From: Cokeromyces recurvatus
Taxonomy: Eukaryota; Mucoromycota; Mucoromycetes; Mucorales; Mucoraceae
Direction of reading: 5' to 3'
Length of the DNA stretch: 64,000 bases
NCBI RefSeq assembly: GCF_025118155.1
Contig: NW_026251391.1
Span: 189,501 to 253,500 of the forward strand
Every line of letters begins with the position of its first letter. Within the stretch, counting starts at the first letter, position 1. The notes beneath the pieces are model-generated. The model did no database searches. It was not told the origin of the DNA and saw only the letters and a list, made by a program, of their open reading frames with translations. Below, piece after piece: positions 1-13,231 of this stretch. The position numbers and the translations under genes were made by a program.

Positions 1-685
1 CATTGGTGGTGTAAGTTGAAATGATTGCTTATGTCAATTTTTGTTTTGTTTTCCTAATTTTGTAAAAATTTTATTACAGGTATCTCTAGGTATTTCAGCT
101 AAATCTATTCCTATTGCTGTCATCATGGGTATTATTTGTGGTTTATTAGTCGGTCTTCTTATCTACCGCGGAGGATCATTAATTCAACTTCATTGGTTCT
201 TTGTATTCTCAACTGTCATCCTTTATCTTGTCTCTGCTGGTTTGATGGCAAGAGCTGTAGGCTTCTTGGAAAAAAACTCATGGAATAAAGTTATTGGTGG
301 TGAAGGTAATGGCGTTATTGGCTACAGAGTTAAGACTGCTGTTTGGCATGTCTCTTGGGGAGACCCAGAATTACAGACTGATGACAATGGTGGTTGGCAA
401 ATCTTTAATTCTATTCTTGGTTGGAATAATACTGCTAGTCTTGGTACTATTATTAGTTACTGTCTTTATTGGTTGTTTGTTATTTGTTACCTTGCCTATA
501 GTTTCTATAAGGAAAGACGTGATGCCATTCGTAAAGCAGAAGCTGGTGAATGGGATGATGGTGATGAAGCTATGGATCGTGCTCAACATTTTATTGATGA
601 ATCTGGCGAAATTCGCAATGTTAACGATGGTGAATTAAAGGAACATCACTCCGAAACTATTGAGACTTCCCCTATTAAAGTTTAA
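1..685 (+). CDS. FTR1: High-affinity iron permease, Ftr1 family (3' part)
   Basis: Plasma-membrane iron permease that takes up ferric iron delivered by a multicopper ferroxidase. Only the C-terminal part is in the window. Exons 1-10 and 80-685 are joined by an intron with donor GTAAGT at 11 and acceptor CAG ending at 79, phase 0, giving the family junction IGG-VSLGISAKS. At least three hydrophobic segments follow (from IPIAVIMGIICGLLVGLLIY, FFVFSTVILYLVSAGLMARA and GTIISYCLYWLFVICYLAY), then a charged cytoplasmic tail rich in Glu/Asp, with the stop at 683-685. The iron-binding REXLE motifs lie upstream of the window. The ferroxidase gene that is often divergent from FTR1 would also be outside. 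Family assignment is secure; the 5' end is not visible. Confidence 0.9.
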
Positions 686-2239
686 TATATTGTATACATC
701 TTTAAAGCAAAAGAAAATCATAGAACTACACTTTTTTTTTTTACTTACTAATTCCTTGCAAAAAAAATTTTTTTATTGCAATAACTATTTTATTATATTT
801 TTCCCCACTCCATTTTGTAATGTTATTAATATTATTTTAATGATTTAGATACATCATAAGCTAGTGTACTGAATCAATTTATATTACCGTTTTATTATCA
901 CAACTTAACCTCTTACATATATTCCATTAATATATATATATATGTATTTTTTTTTACTATGATTAAAATAAATATAATTCCTCTTTTATTATAAATATTT
1001 TTGAATATGATATTTGTTTTATGTAATGTAATATATAATATATAATCAAAAAATTTTGATAAACTATGTCTTGACTTTTTTTTTTGGATTATAAACACAT
1101 ACAAGTTTTATTAATTTTACGCATTTATGATTTGAAACAAAAATCAGATAATCAATATTATAATGTAATTATTCACCCCACATACATTATAAACCGACAT
1201 GATTACATTTTTTTTTTTTTTGGTATAACAATAAATTGTTAAAACTGAGCTACTAGCGGTTTATCATTTAACTAATATTTATTCGAAAATCATGTTTATA
1301 ATAAAGTTGGCTTATACCTTTAGATCGGAATTAATAATAATAATAAAAATAATAAAACAAGTTTAGTCTGGTCTTTACGTTACAGTATAGATAACATATT
1401 ACAAATAATAAAGTTCACTTTTGTTTTTTTATATATTGTGTAATTATATATAACATCTGATAAAAAGTTATTTCCGCTTTTTTTTTTTTTTTTTTATGTA
1501 TACGTTACTACCATACTTCTGCAAACTAAAATATACAGGCATTTATTTCCTTTTTCGATTTTGATGTACAAATACTATATCGTCAAACTGACTGAAGATG
1601 ATTTATCTTTGAAAATATCGAATGATTTTGAAAATAGGTAATATTTAGGCTATTTTCTAGCTACTATATAAAAAAACATAACGACTCTTCTTGCTGTTAA
1701 AGGAACTAGATAAAGACTATTTCAGTTACATAATCACCGAATTTATATTATTGTGATTTCTATAACCTAATCGATAATAATACAGGGGTTGAAAATCACC
1801 TAATAATGTAAAAAGAAGAGGCGGAGGAGAAAACCTGAGTTCAGGAATCCCGAATCAATCGGAAAACCAATGAGGGTTACAATATGTTGTTTGTAAATCA
1901 ATATTCAGTAGAATTGAGACTATCTAGACAAGTGCTACTCACAAGTATAAAAGTCATATAATTACTCGAAGCACTTACATAGAAACATTTATGTTTATAT
2001 TCACAGAGATTACTATAGTATTAATCCTTTCTTTTTTCTTTTTTCTTCTTTTTTTTTTCATTATTTTTATTTACATAATACAAGTGGAACATAGAGTCCT
2101 CTTTTCCAAGCTTTCTAAAGTAATTGTTTAGCCGATAATACGATTAAAAATTGGCCAATAAGTATATAGCTAATAGAATTACTGAATTGCCTTAGTCAGA
2201 TCAAAAATAGTAAAAAGGAACTAAAAATCCTTATAGGAC

Positions 2240-2271
<32 letters not shown>

Positions 2272-4519
2272 GGCAAAGATCAACTAAATTATAGAAAGAA
2301 GGAACATGTTTGGATAATGAGTCTAGGTTGATAATAGAAATGTGAACTAAGTAATCCATTTTATATAATATAGAATATATGAAGAGTCAACGTATAAATT
2401 ATAGTAGAAGCTAATATTATAGAAGTGGGGATTTTCTTTTTATTAACCGATAATACACTATCTCAGGAAATAGATTGCACAAATACAAAAAGCCTTTGTA
2501 CATGTCATAAATAAATATCTATTTTGCACAAACAATTTTTTTAGACTTCTGAACACTAACTGTACTTATAAAAATGATTACATAACCTTCTACTCTAAAG
2601 AAGATTTTTATTTTTTATTTTGGCACAATTGTGGAATCTTTTACAAAGGCTCTTTATTTGGACAACAAGTTTGTAGTTTTAAATTTGAATAATGACAGAA
2701 GAAGAAGATCCCTTGAAGGTTTTGGAAATTATAAATGACAAGTTAATATGTGTCTTTTCTCCCATCTAGATTATCCTTGAATCATGAAGGTCTGATTGGT
2801 TAGCTTTTTACTTTATTATTATTATGACAAAATGCAATCTATTACTGTATGCTTGTTATTTCATTTCTATATGATACGATGAAACAAACGCAAAAAGCCA
2901 GATAAGGGAATAAGTAACATGGTAGATACATGTTATGAAAATGTCTGTCTTGGTTTTAGGTTTTTTGTTAAATTCTAATCCTTCAAATTTTCAAAGGTAC
3001 GAAAATTCCTCTAGTGGGATGAATCTCGAAAATGTAAGACGAGAGATAATTAAAACGCCTTAGTAAGTGGATATTTTGTCATTAATACTATTACAATTTT
3101 CTTTTCTTTTTTTTATCATTATAAAAGTTAGGTGATACTACTAATATCATATACAGTATTATTCGGCTTTTTTTATTTTATTTTATTTTATTTTATTTCA
3201 TTTATTTTCGTTATTAGTTTTAATATAAGAATAAGCTGAAATTTGTCAATTATTTAGTAGGACTTTATATAGTCTGTTTATCTATATTCACTTCCATATT
3301 TCTCAATTTTAGTTTTTTATAACATCATTGCAAGCTATAACTGAATTCTTAGCTGCATATAATAAAATTACTATAGATTAGTCTGTAAAAATAAATAAAT
3401 AAAAGCATGAATAAAATAATAGTCTTTAAGCTTTTGCTTGTAGCTTACGAATATATTTGATTTTCATAACGCATAAATCGCATGTTCTTTATCAGATATT
3501 AACATTAGTTTTTTAATCTTTTTCTGTTAATATCCTGTCTGCTTCATGAATTTTAATTCGCGTGACTCACATCACTTGAAGAATAGAATTATGTTCTTAT
3601 TCTCATATACAATGTCATTGCTAAGATTGACAGGTAGAAAAAAAAATTTTTGTTCAGAAACTGAATAATTTGTGTTTCTATAAACACAATTGGAAGCATA
3701 ACATATCTAGCAATTTCTTCTCTATTTTAGAATCTTCATTTAGGAAGGGGATGGTGGCTGTCCAGCTACAATACCGAATAGGGTGTGCATAAAGTCTAGG
3801 TAAAGAAACTGAGAAAGGCATTTAAGGATCGTTTTCATGATATGTATCTATTCTCCTTTTTGGCTCTTTTCTCGTTAATTTTATTGTATTCCACACAGAA
3901 ATAACAAACTTATAATAGAGTACTTTTTGTGATTATAATAATGATAAAGAAAGAAGAGAGAGAGAGAGAGAGAACTTTTATAGCTCGAAGTTATTTTTTT
4001 TTATATTAATTATTATTATTTATAAAAAAAACATTATCTATATTTACTACTCTTATTCTTTACTAGTTTTTTTTTCTTCTTTTAACATAAACAGTATTTT
4101 CTATAATTTAAAAGGAAAATGTATTAACAAGTGTAACATTATACGTTGTAAAATAGCATACTAATAAGCAAGCACTTACAATCGTTTGACAATCTTCTTT
4201 GATAGAAGACATAATTCAAAATATTTATTCAAATTAATGATCAATTGGTAGTATTTCATTAGATGATAAGCCTGTAAATAATCTATATGTTCATATATTA
4301 TAATATAGATCTGGTCAAATATTAGCTAGTTGTACACTTTTCTAATTACTGAACTGCAATAATTAAAGAAGTATGGAATTGAAATATTCATGAATTTTAT
4401 TACTTTTTTAATTATAATAATATAAGATATGTTATATATACAAATATATATATATATATATATACATGTAACTAGTAGAGTTTCCTCCCCTCTCTCCTCC
4501 CCTTATCCTCCTATTTATA
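686..4519. other. Long A/T-rich intergenic region, no gene recognised
   Basis: About 3.8 kb with stops in all frames, many poly(A/T) runs (for example an A run at about 2240-2266), (TA)n at 4445-4464 and short (TTTTA)n near 3172-3196. A short open stretch at 2693-2740 (ATG, then MTEEEDPLKVLEIINDK) is followed by a possible donor but has no convincing second exon. No tRNA or transposon domain was seen. Confidence 0.6.
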
Positions 4520-6511
4520 TTATATGGTAATTCCTTCAAATGAGAATTCTTTCACACTTCTACAGCGTACAGAGAACCAACCGTAAGGAATATCTAGATA
4601 CCAATGTTTTTTGTCTTCATATTTAATTCTGGATCCTACAAATGAAATTTGTTCCCATAGTTGATGTGTTATATCCAATTGCTTTATCTTCATAATGCTG
4701 CTATTATTTAATCTTTGAAACCTTGGTGTATTATTATTGTATTTTGATTTTCGACTATTTGATCTATACTTTGGTTGATAAAGATGATACCATCGTTCAG
4801 CACACCATAAGTCATGTGCGTGATTTTGTTTCTTATTTTTCATATGATTACTATTGCTCATTAAACCAACTAGTTCATGATTATTACGTTTTAATAATTT
4901 TTGCTCGGTCTTGCTTGTTTCTTCTAATGAGCATAATGTTGAATAATGATTGCATTGAAATCCGGCGTCTTCTATTCGTAAACCAAGATGAAGCCCCTTT
5001 ATTTGTATAGACTTAAAATCATGATGCGGCATATTGACTTTGACTTGAATATCATTATCATAGGGTTTTGTAAAGTTGGATATACGCAATGTATTTAGAT
5101 AGGGACAACGTATCGATAGATAGTCAAAGAGTTGATTATTTACCATTGTATGCCTTAATGAAAGCTCTTCAAGGTGGTGTACATTATTAATATTTGCATT
5201 AGTTTCATCTTCAATAAAAAGATTATATGTATTTGCAAGTTCTAGTCTCTTGAGACAAGGAAACTTATCTAAAAACACATCAATATCAAATTCAATTAAT
5301 GTACCTAATTGAGGCGACAAGGACAGATCCACCAACTGAGAGCAATAGCGAATGGGTCTCAGGATATCTTCTTCGTACTCCCAATTTCTATCCCAATTAC
5401 TGATACTAATGCTTGTTAATGTACAAATAGAATTATTTATTAAAATCTTGAATTGATGGGCATTCCGACGGTGATAATCAAAATTAAAAAAATGAAGAGA
5501 CACTTCTTCGAGTTGAAGGCCAATCGTATTGATTCCTCGAAGGAACACATCACCAGGAAAGTATTTGTCATCAAATCTCGCTTTTAGTTTTCTTAATTTC
5601 ACAAAACTTGAAGCCATCATAGCAAAGTATTCTTTCATACTTGAGTTCTCAGGCCAAATAGCTTCATGATAATATTCTGGTTCAAGTAACCTTAATTGAA
5701 TATCAAGACTTTCGATATTAGAATATTTATGGGCCCAGTATTGAAGAAACTCTTCACTATTGATAGATAAATTATTAAGTGAGAGGTTCTTTAGATGAGA
5801 TGCTACTGGCAGTGTCTTGATATCGATTAAACATACATCTTTTGTAACTAAACGTAATTCAAAGGACTCTAAATGCAGACTTTGAAGCTTGGGACATAGA
5901 GTATGAATAGACTCAAAATCAGAGATAGACAAAGTATGTGAAACAGTAATGCCATCGGACAGCTTTAATGATAATAGATTAGGTGTGTAAGAAAGTAGTG
6001 AAATTATATTCAAACGGGTTTCTGCTAATTGATCTATAATAACAGAACCAAATTCAAGATGAGTTAAGGTTTGTCCATTATTGTATAGAATTGGGAATGC
6101 TAACTTGAGTCTTTCCATACGGGGGTATTGTATGATATATCTCCAGTATGTCATACTCTCTTTAGCATATGTAAAATAGCGCCAAAGTTCAGGGTTAAAG
6201 TTAATAATTTCCAGGAATGGACAATATAGAGGCAATAAATGAAATTCAGAATTAATCATGCCAACAGTAGGGTCTAAATCTAATCGTAAAATAACTTGTC
6301 CTAATGTTATATTTTCATTTTGTGTACTCTTCAGTTTATTAAAAAATTCTTTAAATTGCTTTCTTGATTTTATATATAAACATTTCATAACCGTTAATTG
6401 AAATCGATCATGCCAAGAATGACAAACTTGCATGCACGTCTTTTGATCATCAATTGAAAGTGTTTTTAAAATCTTGATAAAGATTTCGTTAGGTAGATTT
6501 ATTAATGACAT
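4520..6511 (-). CDS. F-box protein with leucine-rich-repeat-like region
   Basis: Likely substrate receptor of an SCF (Skp1-Cullin-F-box) ubiquitin ligase. Single exon, 663 aa. The F-box is at residues 1-40 (LPNEIFIKILKTLS, then CMQVCHSWHDRF), the standard Skp1-binding helix pattern. The rest is a long series of irregular leucine-rich repeats (for example LISLKLSDG, LQSLHLESFEL, LKNLSLNNLSI, LEELSLRHT) that would form the substrate-binding solenoid, ending in a less repetitive basic C-terminus. The start at 6511 places the F-box at the extreme N-terminus, as usual. A second F-box/LRR-like gene follows downstream of its 5' end on the same strand. Such genes are expanded in Mucorales and the substrate cannot be predicted. 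Confidence 0.85.
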   Translation of the reverse strand: MSLINLPNEIFIKILKTLSIDDQKTCMQVCHSWHDRFQLTVMKCLYIKSRKQFKEFFNKLKSTQNENITLGQVILRLDLDPTVGMINSEFHLLPLYCPFLEIINFNPELWRYFTYAKESMTYWRYIIQYPRMERLKLAFPILYNNGQTLTHLEFGSVIIDQLAETRLNIISLLSYTPNLLSLKLSDGITVSHTLSISDFESIHTLCPKLQSLHLESFELRLVTKDVCLIDIKTLPVASHLKNLSLNNLSINSEEFLQYWAHKYSNIESLDIQLRLLEPEYYHEAIWPENSSMKEYFAMMASSFVKLRKLKARFDDKYFPGDVFLRGINTIGLQLEEVSLHFFNFDYHRRNAHQFKILINNSICTLTSISISNWDRNWEYEEDILRPIRYCSQLVDLSLSPQLGTLIEFDIDVFLDKFPCLKRLELANTYNLFIEDETNANINNVHHLEELSLRHTMVNNQLFDYLSIRCPYLNTLRISNFTKPYDNDIQVKVNMPHHDFKSIQIKGLHLGLRIEDAGFQCNHYSTLCSLEETSKTEQKLLKRNNHELVGLMSNSNHMKNKKQNHAHDLWCAERWYHLYQPKYRSNSRKSKYNNNTPRFQRLNNSSIMKIKQLDITHQLWEQISFVGSRIKYEDKKHWYLDIPYGWFSVRCRSVKEFSFEGITI

Positions 6512-6706
6512 ACTTTATGTTATCATCTATTTGAAAAAGGAAAAGGGAAAAAAAAAAAAAAAATGCTAGCTGTATGTGTTTATTTTATAGAAGGTTATGC
6601 TCAATAATAGACTAAAAGTGAAACTCTTTTTTTTTTTTCTTTTTTTTTTTTTGTTAATTATGATTAACAATATGTTTATTCTGCTTGTGCTCAATGGTTA
6701 TATATT

Positions 6707-8217
6707 TTAAGCATGATAATTTTCTATTAATTCAATTTTTACAGTTGGATCATTTATACTTTCTTGTATTGATTTTAGTAAAGGTGATTCCGAAAAAAAT
6801 GGAGCACTTTCAACTTCATCAAATAGAATTGGATGTAAATAAATACGAATTGTTTTTTCTTCGCTGCTACCTATTGTGGGTAACTTTTTTGAGAATGCAT
6901 AAGTAATAAATTCTTTCAAAGGGCCTAACAATAACCAAACACCTGCAGGCTCATTTATATGTCGAAGAAAATTTTTTCCGAATACGATGTCAAGATGTCG
7001 AAGTGAATGTGCTATATGTTTAGCTGCTCTAAGTAATCCAGGACCAATACTAAAGTCAATCAGTTTTAAAGAAATCAAATTAGGCAATAGCTCAAAACAT
7101 TCTGCAATAGCCGATTCTGCAGCTACTCGGGTAGGCTGAATAGTTGAACTTTTACTACCTATTTTTTCTAATTTCCCTAGCTGGTCCCAACCGTATAAAG
7201 TAAGCGACTTTAATTGAGGACTCTGAGAGAATATTTTTCCTAATATATTTCTCCAGATTTTTGGTGTCCAAGCATAACAAAAGCCAAATTCAAGATGTTC
7301 TAAATGATTCAAGCTTGCAAAAAAGCTGTATTTTCGAACAAGTGATTGTTCTAAATCACGCCAGCCTTCCATTAATAAATTTTTTTTACCCTCATGTTGT
7401 TCGAGATCTTGTTCTGCATAAATTTCTTCTTGATCATTTTCAACTTCTTCCATAATAGCTAACAAATTACGTTGTTCAAAGTATTCTGCATCTCGAATAT
7501 TAACTAAAGTAAAGGATCGAATAACAGGTTTAATAGTTCCCATAGAGGTCGATAAAGAGAGTGTGTTATGAATTGAAGCAAAACCAGAATGACCATCTTC
7601 CATGAAACTAAACTGAACTTGTTGTAAATGTGGATGTCTTTTAATTAATTCAAAATCAAAGCGTACTGTGTCACACCAAGTTTCTATATTTTTGCATATT
7701 AAAAAACGGAGCCCAGATTCTACTCTGAGAAAGATGTGTTGAAATAAATGCTTAATTTCAGCTAAACAAAGATTTGATGTCTGTAGAGTAGTGATATGTG
7801 AAAAGACTTTTAAAGGAAATGATCTTAAATGAGCATGCCTGCTTTCTGCTGATTTTGATACTATTAATATCCTTACAGCCTTCAGCCAAGGAATCTTATA
7901 ATTTGATGTTAAAAGACGGGTATAAGCAGCATGAAAGTTTGTTGAATTATGGAGTTGTAGTACACGTAACTAATAACTTTTGTTAAAATTAAGCAGTTTT
8001 TTTTTTTTATTTTAATTTTTTTTTTTTTTTTCTTTTCAGAATGAAATTTCGACATTAAATGAAGAATACTTACAACTGATGGACGCTGTACAATGGCATA
8101 CCATTTACGACAAACTTCTGATATTGTACGTAAGGTCCAAGGACAACCTTCACAAGCTTGAAATATAAGTTCTAAACAGTCATCACTTAATCTACTAATG
8201 GGCGAATGGCTAATCAT
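6707..8217 (-). CDS. F-box protein with leucine-rich-repeat-like region, two exons
   Basis: Second putative SCF substrate receptor. Model: exon 1 8217-8074 (48 codons), intron with donor GTAAGT and acceptor TTATTAG, exon 2 7969-6707; 467 aa. Exon 1 carries the F-box (ISRLSDDCLELIFQACEG, then VCRKWYAIVQRPSV). Exon 2 continues in phase (LRVLQLHNSTNF) into a leucine-rich region (LEHLEFGFCY, LKSLTLYGWDQL, LISLKLIDFSI, LRHLDIVFGKN). The ATG at 8217 was chosen because the in-frame ATG upstream adds only a low-complexity hydrophobic stretch. It lies 195 bp upstream of another F-box gene on the same strand, so tandem duplication followed by divergence is possible. The target is unknown. Confidence 0.8.
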
Positions 8218-8307
8218 TATGCATGTATTTAAAAAAATAAAAAATAAAATAAAAAAAATAAATAAATAAAAGTGAAATGAGAAAGTTAAAAATAAATAAA
8301 TTATCAA

Positions 8308-9173
8308 ATAAGATGATCATTCAGTAAATAAATAAAATGATCTTTTCGGGGTGCATATTTGATCAAATTCTTATGTAAGCCTACTACCAACCTATTGCCT
8401 TAAGACTCATGATAAGCTTACCTGTTCTTTTATTAAATAAGAAAGAGAATAAATATAATTAAAGCTTTTATAATAAACGATAAAACTATCTAATACATAC
8501 ATATATATATATATATATATATGGATATCTATATTAAAAGACCTAAATTCTTTAATGCTGATAAAGCAAAATATCGACCCTTAATTTGGATGGATATTAA
8601 TAACGCTATGAGAAGAAGGTATATAGGGAATATTGTATCATATAAAATGTCACAGCTATGTCTTATATACTCATTACTACTATCGCTCATAACAATACTT
8701 AATGTATAAGGCTGTGTACATATGCATATAACTTGAATGAAATTAGTGAACTCTTGTAAAAAGAGTGTATATTGAATCTATATTCTACACGTCTTTAAAA
8801 ATATATATAAATAAAAGGATGGTGAGGCTTTCATGGACTATACATAAAATACGCTAGTATTAAAACAATTAATGGTTGCTACAAAGAGTTGGTCCCTTTA
8901 TTTATGACTAATCAAATACAATAAATAAATGAAAAATTACGTAATATCTTTTTTTAAAAAAAAAAAGAAAAAGAAAAAAATAATTTAAAGCCAGGAGGAT
9001 GTAGAATTCATAATTTTATTCATTTTTATTTTATTTTATTTTATTTTATTTTTTTTGTAGAGTTTAACATTATTCATTTCATTTAGTAATGTACATATGT
9101 CTTTATATATCATTTGTATTTAAAATTTATTATTATTCTTATTTATTTTTTTATTAGTTTAAGAGAACTAATA
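8308..9173. other. Intergenic region between F-box gene and transcription factor gene
   Basis: About 0.85 kb of A/T-rich DNA shared by two divergent genes. It contains (TA)n near 8503-8522, a (TTTTA)n tract near 9021-9053 and a 62-codon open stretch at 8521-8709 with no recognisable similarity, which I do not call. No distinct operator was identified. Confidence 0.5.
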
Positions 9174-12100
9174 ATGACAGATCCTTCAAAATGGCAACAG
9201 CTTGTTAGAAATAATCAAACATCTTATTCACAACAATATAATATACCTCAACTTCAAACATCGTCTATTACTTTAAGACCTTTACAACCAAATCCATACC
9301 CATCTTTGGGTTATCCGATTTATCCACATTCTAATAGTAGAAATAACCAGCAATCCGAAGAAATAACAACAACATCTGAACAAGATAAAAAACAAGATAG
9401 TAATCGTCGAACTCGCATTAGTCGAGCATGGTGAATAATAAGCTCTATTTTATTTATATCAAGTTATTCATTATTTATTTTTGTTTGCTAGTGATGCATG
9501 TAGACGTAAAAAAATAAAATGTGACACGAGTGGTCCAGGAAACACATGCAGAAGTTGTAAGTCATCAAAATTAGAGTGCACTTTTAATGATAGGTATTAT
9601 TATACACAAATATATATATATATAAAATTGTAAGAATTTCTTGTTAAATTATGTGATAAATATAGTGCAAAAAAGCGTGGTCCTCCAAAAGGGTAAGTTG
9701 AAATGACTTGAAGTTAAATATAAATTGATGCATGTATTTATTTGATATTCTTTCATTTGAATACAAAAAAAAAAAAAAAAAATAAAGTTATATTGAAGTG
9801 TTAGAAAATCGATTGAAAAGAATGGAAGAAATGCTTGGAACTTTAGTTAGTAATACAAATGATGATGATACAACTATTGCAAAAAGGAGAAAGCTATCTG
9901 TACCAATGGAAAATAACGATGGTTTTAATCCATCTACTATCGTTGCATTTAGTAATGCAGAATCATCGTCACAGCAGTCTTTATCGTCCGGCACCATGGC
10001 CGAAAAAAAAGAAAAATGTCCTACTGTGGATTCTGGACCATTAGCAGTTGAATTATCTTCAATAAGTACTAAAATGACTACACGCTATATTGGTGATATG
10101 AGTCCATATCCTCTCTTAGCTCAGATGATCAATTTTGAAGATGCTCGAGTCGCTTCTAAGATTGGTATAAAAATAAGAAGATTTGGTCAAAGCTTAGTTT
10201 TATATGAAAAGGATGATAATTCGGGGAAAAATGGAAATCAAAAATTATTAGAATCATTAGGGATGTTGAAACCAGGTGAAACGATAAAAAGTTTGAATGA
10301 CTGGATATATAAGGTTGCCGGTATAGATAAAATAACAAGTGACTCTTTGATGAAGATGTATGTATCTCTTTATATTTGTGTACAAATTACATGCTAATCA
10401 AGCATTTTATATAAATATATATATCAAGATATTTTGCTTATATTCATCCAGGATTACCAATAATAAACAAAAAATTGTTTTTAAAACAATATCGTGGCCA
10501 AATTGGTGAATATCCTTCAGCACCACTTCTAAATGCCATATACGGCGCTGCTGTACGATACATTGAAACATGTAAATTATTTGGTGATCAAGTACCTCTA
10601 GATCAGCATGTAGAGATAAAGGAAGGATGGTCTGAAAAATTATTTGAAAATTTAATTTTTTATGTTAGAGGTAGATATAATCCCTGTATATCTACTATTC
10701 AAGCTATTGTCATTTCCCAAAATCATAGAGCAAGCTTTGATGAAAAGATAACAAGTAGTTGGTTGTTAAATTCTGCTGTAATTTATTTACTTATGTATTC
10801 ATCTTTAATATATATGCATTGATTTATTTAGCTTACCTTTTATTTTTAATAGGCAATTCGAATGGCACAGGACTTGGGTCTTCATAGATCAAGTGAAAGT
10901 TGGGATATTCCAGTATCTGAAAAGGAGACAAGAAGAAGAGTATGGTGGTCTGTTTATATTATGGATAAATGGTCATCAGCAGCTACAGGTAGACCACAAA
11001 CGATTTTTGATGAAGATTGCGATGAAATCTATCCAAATGAAAGTGCTGATTGGGAAGAGGTAATGGATATAGCCTTAGAAGAGAATGCAGATGTCGATGA
11101 GCCAAGATATCCTTCCTTGGATAACAATGTGGCACAGAAGGCTAAAAGTGGCAAAATACCCATTTACCAACCTTTTGTACAACTTGCAAAATTATCAAAA
11201 ATTCTTGGTAAACTCTTACAAGGTTTATATACTCCTGTGGCTAAAAAATATAGCGAAAAGCATGGTAGTGATGCTATTGTTACATATTTAGACAACGCCC
11301 TTTCGGAATGGCGTTCTGCCTTACCACCTGCTTTACAAATATCCAATATTAATGTTCGTCGACTCGATAGTCGTGGCCATATACCATTACTTTCTATGTC
11401 AGGTATTATACATGTATATTTATTTATAAGTATTTTCATATACAAAAAAATATATATTAATCAGATTATGTTTAGGTTTAATGTATTTATCTTATTGTAC
11501 TCTGTTAATATTACTTCATAGACCATTTATTGAAAAGAATGGCGAAAAGACACGTTCATCTCAATCTTCCCTTAGCATTTGTACAAGTGCAGCTACACGA
11601 TGTGTTGATATAGCTGAAAAGATGCATTATCGTGATTTCCTGCTTGTATCCTGGAATTTTGCTATTTATCCAGTTTTTACCGCATCATTAATTCATATTT
11701 ACAACGCTGCTAATCCAGATGATATTATATCAGATGTTGCTAAATCAAATTTATTTAGAGCATGTAATGTAATTAAACGACTTTCAAAATTATCAATAGG
11801 TGCAGCTAAACTTTATGATGTATTAACTCAACTTACAAAGATTCACGATATTAGTATGGATAATCGATTACAGCATCAATCAGAGAATGATGAAGATAAT
11901 AGATCAAAGCAGCAACAAAAGCTTCTATATACATCGTATAAGCATAAACCTTCTACTATTCATATCCGTTCCTCTAAATCAAAATCATTTGAAGATAATG
12001 AAGTAAACAGTCAACATTATGTTCAACAAAACGTCTCTTCTTCAGACTCGCATTCACCTTCTACTGCTATCTCAGATCCTGAAATAGTAATAAGTGCTAA

Positions 12101-12640
12101 TTCTACTCCTACTTCTACAGGTAATGGTGACTGGATTAATGGACTGTATTCTTGCCTCCAGAATGAGAATACAAACCAGCAAGGTAATAAAATTTATATA
12201 TTATTATGATTTTTTTTTTCATTAACTATAAATTCTTACAATAGCCAACAGTACTAGTTCGAATCAATGCCAGCAATTTTCACAAAATGATTTATATCCT
12301 TCTATCAAACAACAGTCAATTCAACAGCAACCCTTGCAAAATGTATCCCAAGAATCTGAGCCTTATACTTTAAGGCAATTTGGTTTAAATATAAATCCAG
12401 TATATACTGCCCCAATAAATCATAATCAACAAATGGATATCCAAACTTCATATAATACGAATACTAGTTTTCAGCAACAACAGCCTTTTATGCTTCCAAT
12501 AAATCCTATTAATAGTCTCTTATTTGGTCTTACAGATATTAATTTTACTGAATCACCCATTAATAACATATGTCAGCAACAAACTACTGCTACCCCATCT
12601 CCTTACAATGCTGCTGCTACTGCTGCTACTGCTACTACTG

Positions 12641-12706
<66 letters not shown>

Positions 12707-12969
12707 CTCATGATAATAGTTCTAATAATTTTCATTTATCGTCAACAAATGTGGGAGATCAAACTATGTTTAGAAATCGTCCAGATAATCCATTTTGGTC
12801 AGTACCAAGTAGCATAGAATTAGATGATTGGGCAGCTTATTTATTTCCTCAACAAATTCCTTATTTTACCAACATGGCTAATTCAATAGTATCAATTCAA
12901 CAAGAAACAACGACATCAATACCAGCACCAAAACCATCATGGACTTCAAACAACCAAGGTTGGATGTAG
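9174..12969 (+). CDS. Zn2Cys6 fungal transcription factor, eight exons
   Basis: Nuclear DNA-binding regulator. Exons: 9174-9430, 9492-9593, 9666-9692, 9788-10357, 10429-10777, 10853-11402, 11476-12183, 12245-12969; 1095 aa, all junctions in phase. The zinc cluster is split by intron 1: C86-x2-C-x6-C-x8-C-x2-C-x6-C, followed by the linker KKRGPPKGYIEVLENRLKRM, which resembles basidiomycete/Mucoromycota Asg1/Rgt1-like factors and leads into a coiled-coil dimerisation segment. The Fungal_trans middle homology domain starts near IYFAYIHPGLPIINK and continues through AIRMAQDLGLHRSSESW, with RRRVWWSVYIMDKWSSAATG. The C-terminus is Gln/Asn/Thr-rich and includes an ACT-repeat poly-Thr tract followed by AAT poly-Asn (about 12640-12700), plausible activation-domain sequence. 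The 27-nt exon 3 is unusually short. Target genes are unknown. Confidence 0.88.
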
Positions 12970-13231
12970 ATATATACATGTATACATGTTATACCTTTTA
13001 TATATAAGTGTATGTACAAAACGTAAATATAAAAGAATAGTTTCTTTATTCCTATAATTTTGTATAAAGTAAATGTATAAATGAGCATGATTCTAAACAC
13101 ACCCAAGAGAATAGGTATAAGTCTAAAATGTATTATAAATATTTGTATATAAATACATATATATATATATATATATATATAAAAGACAATATAATATTAT
13201 ATATGTTGCGACTATTTTTGACATAAATGGA
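12970..13231. other. Shared 3' intergenic between convergent genes
   Basis: A 262-bp gap between the stops of the convergent transcription factor and FAR-17a-like genes. It holds (TA)n near 13157-13181 and A/T-rich sequence suitable for polyadenylation signals on both strands. Nothing else was seen. Confidence 0.4.

Noticed and set aside
2693..2740. Possible first exon (MTEEEDPLKVLEIINDK) in the long intergenic region
   Set aside because: No second exon with compatible phase and no similarity; too short to call.
8521..8709. 62-codon open frame between F-box and transcription factor genes
   Set aside because: No similarity recognised, no splice partners, begins within a (TA)n tract.
12553..12735. 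Antisense poly-Ser open frame
   Set aside because: It is only the reverse strand of the ACT/AAT repeat in the Zn2Cys6 gene.
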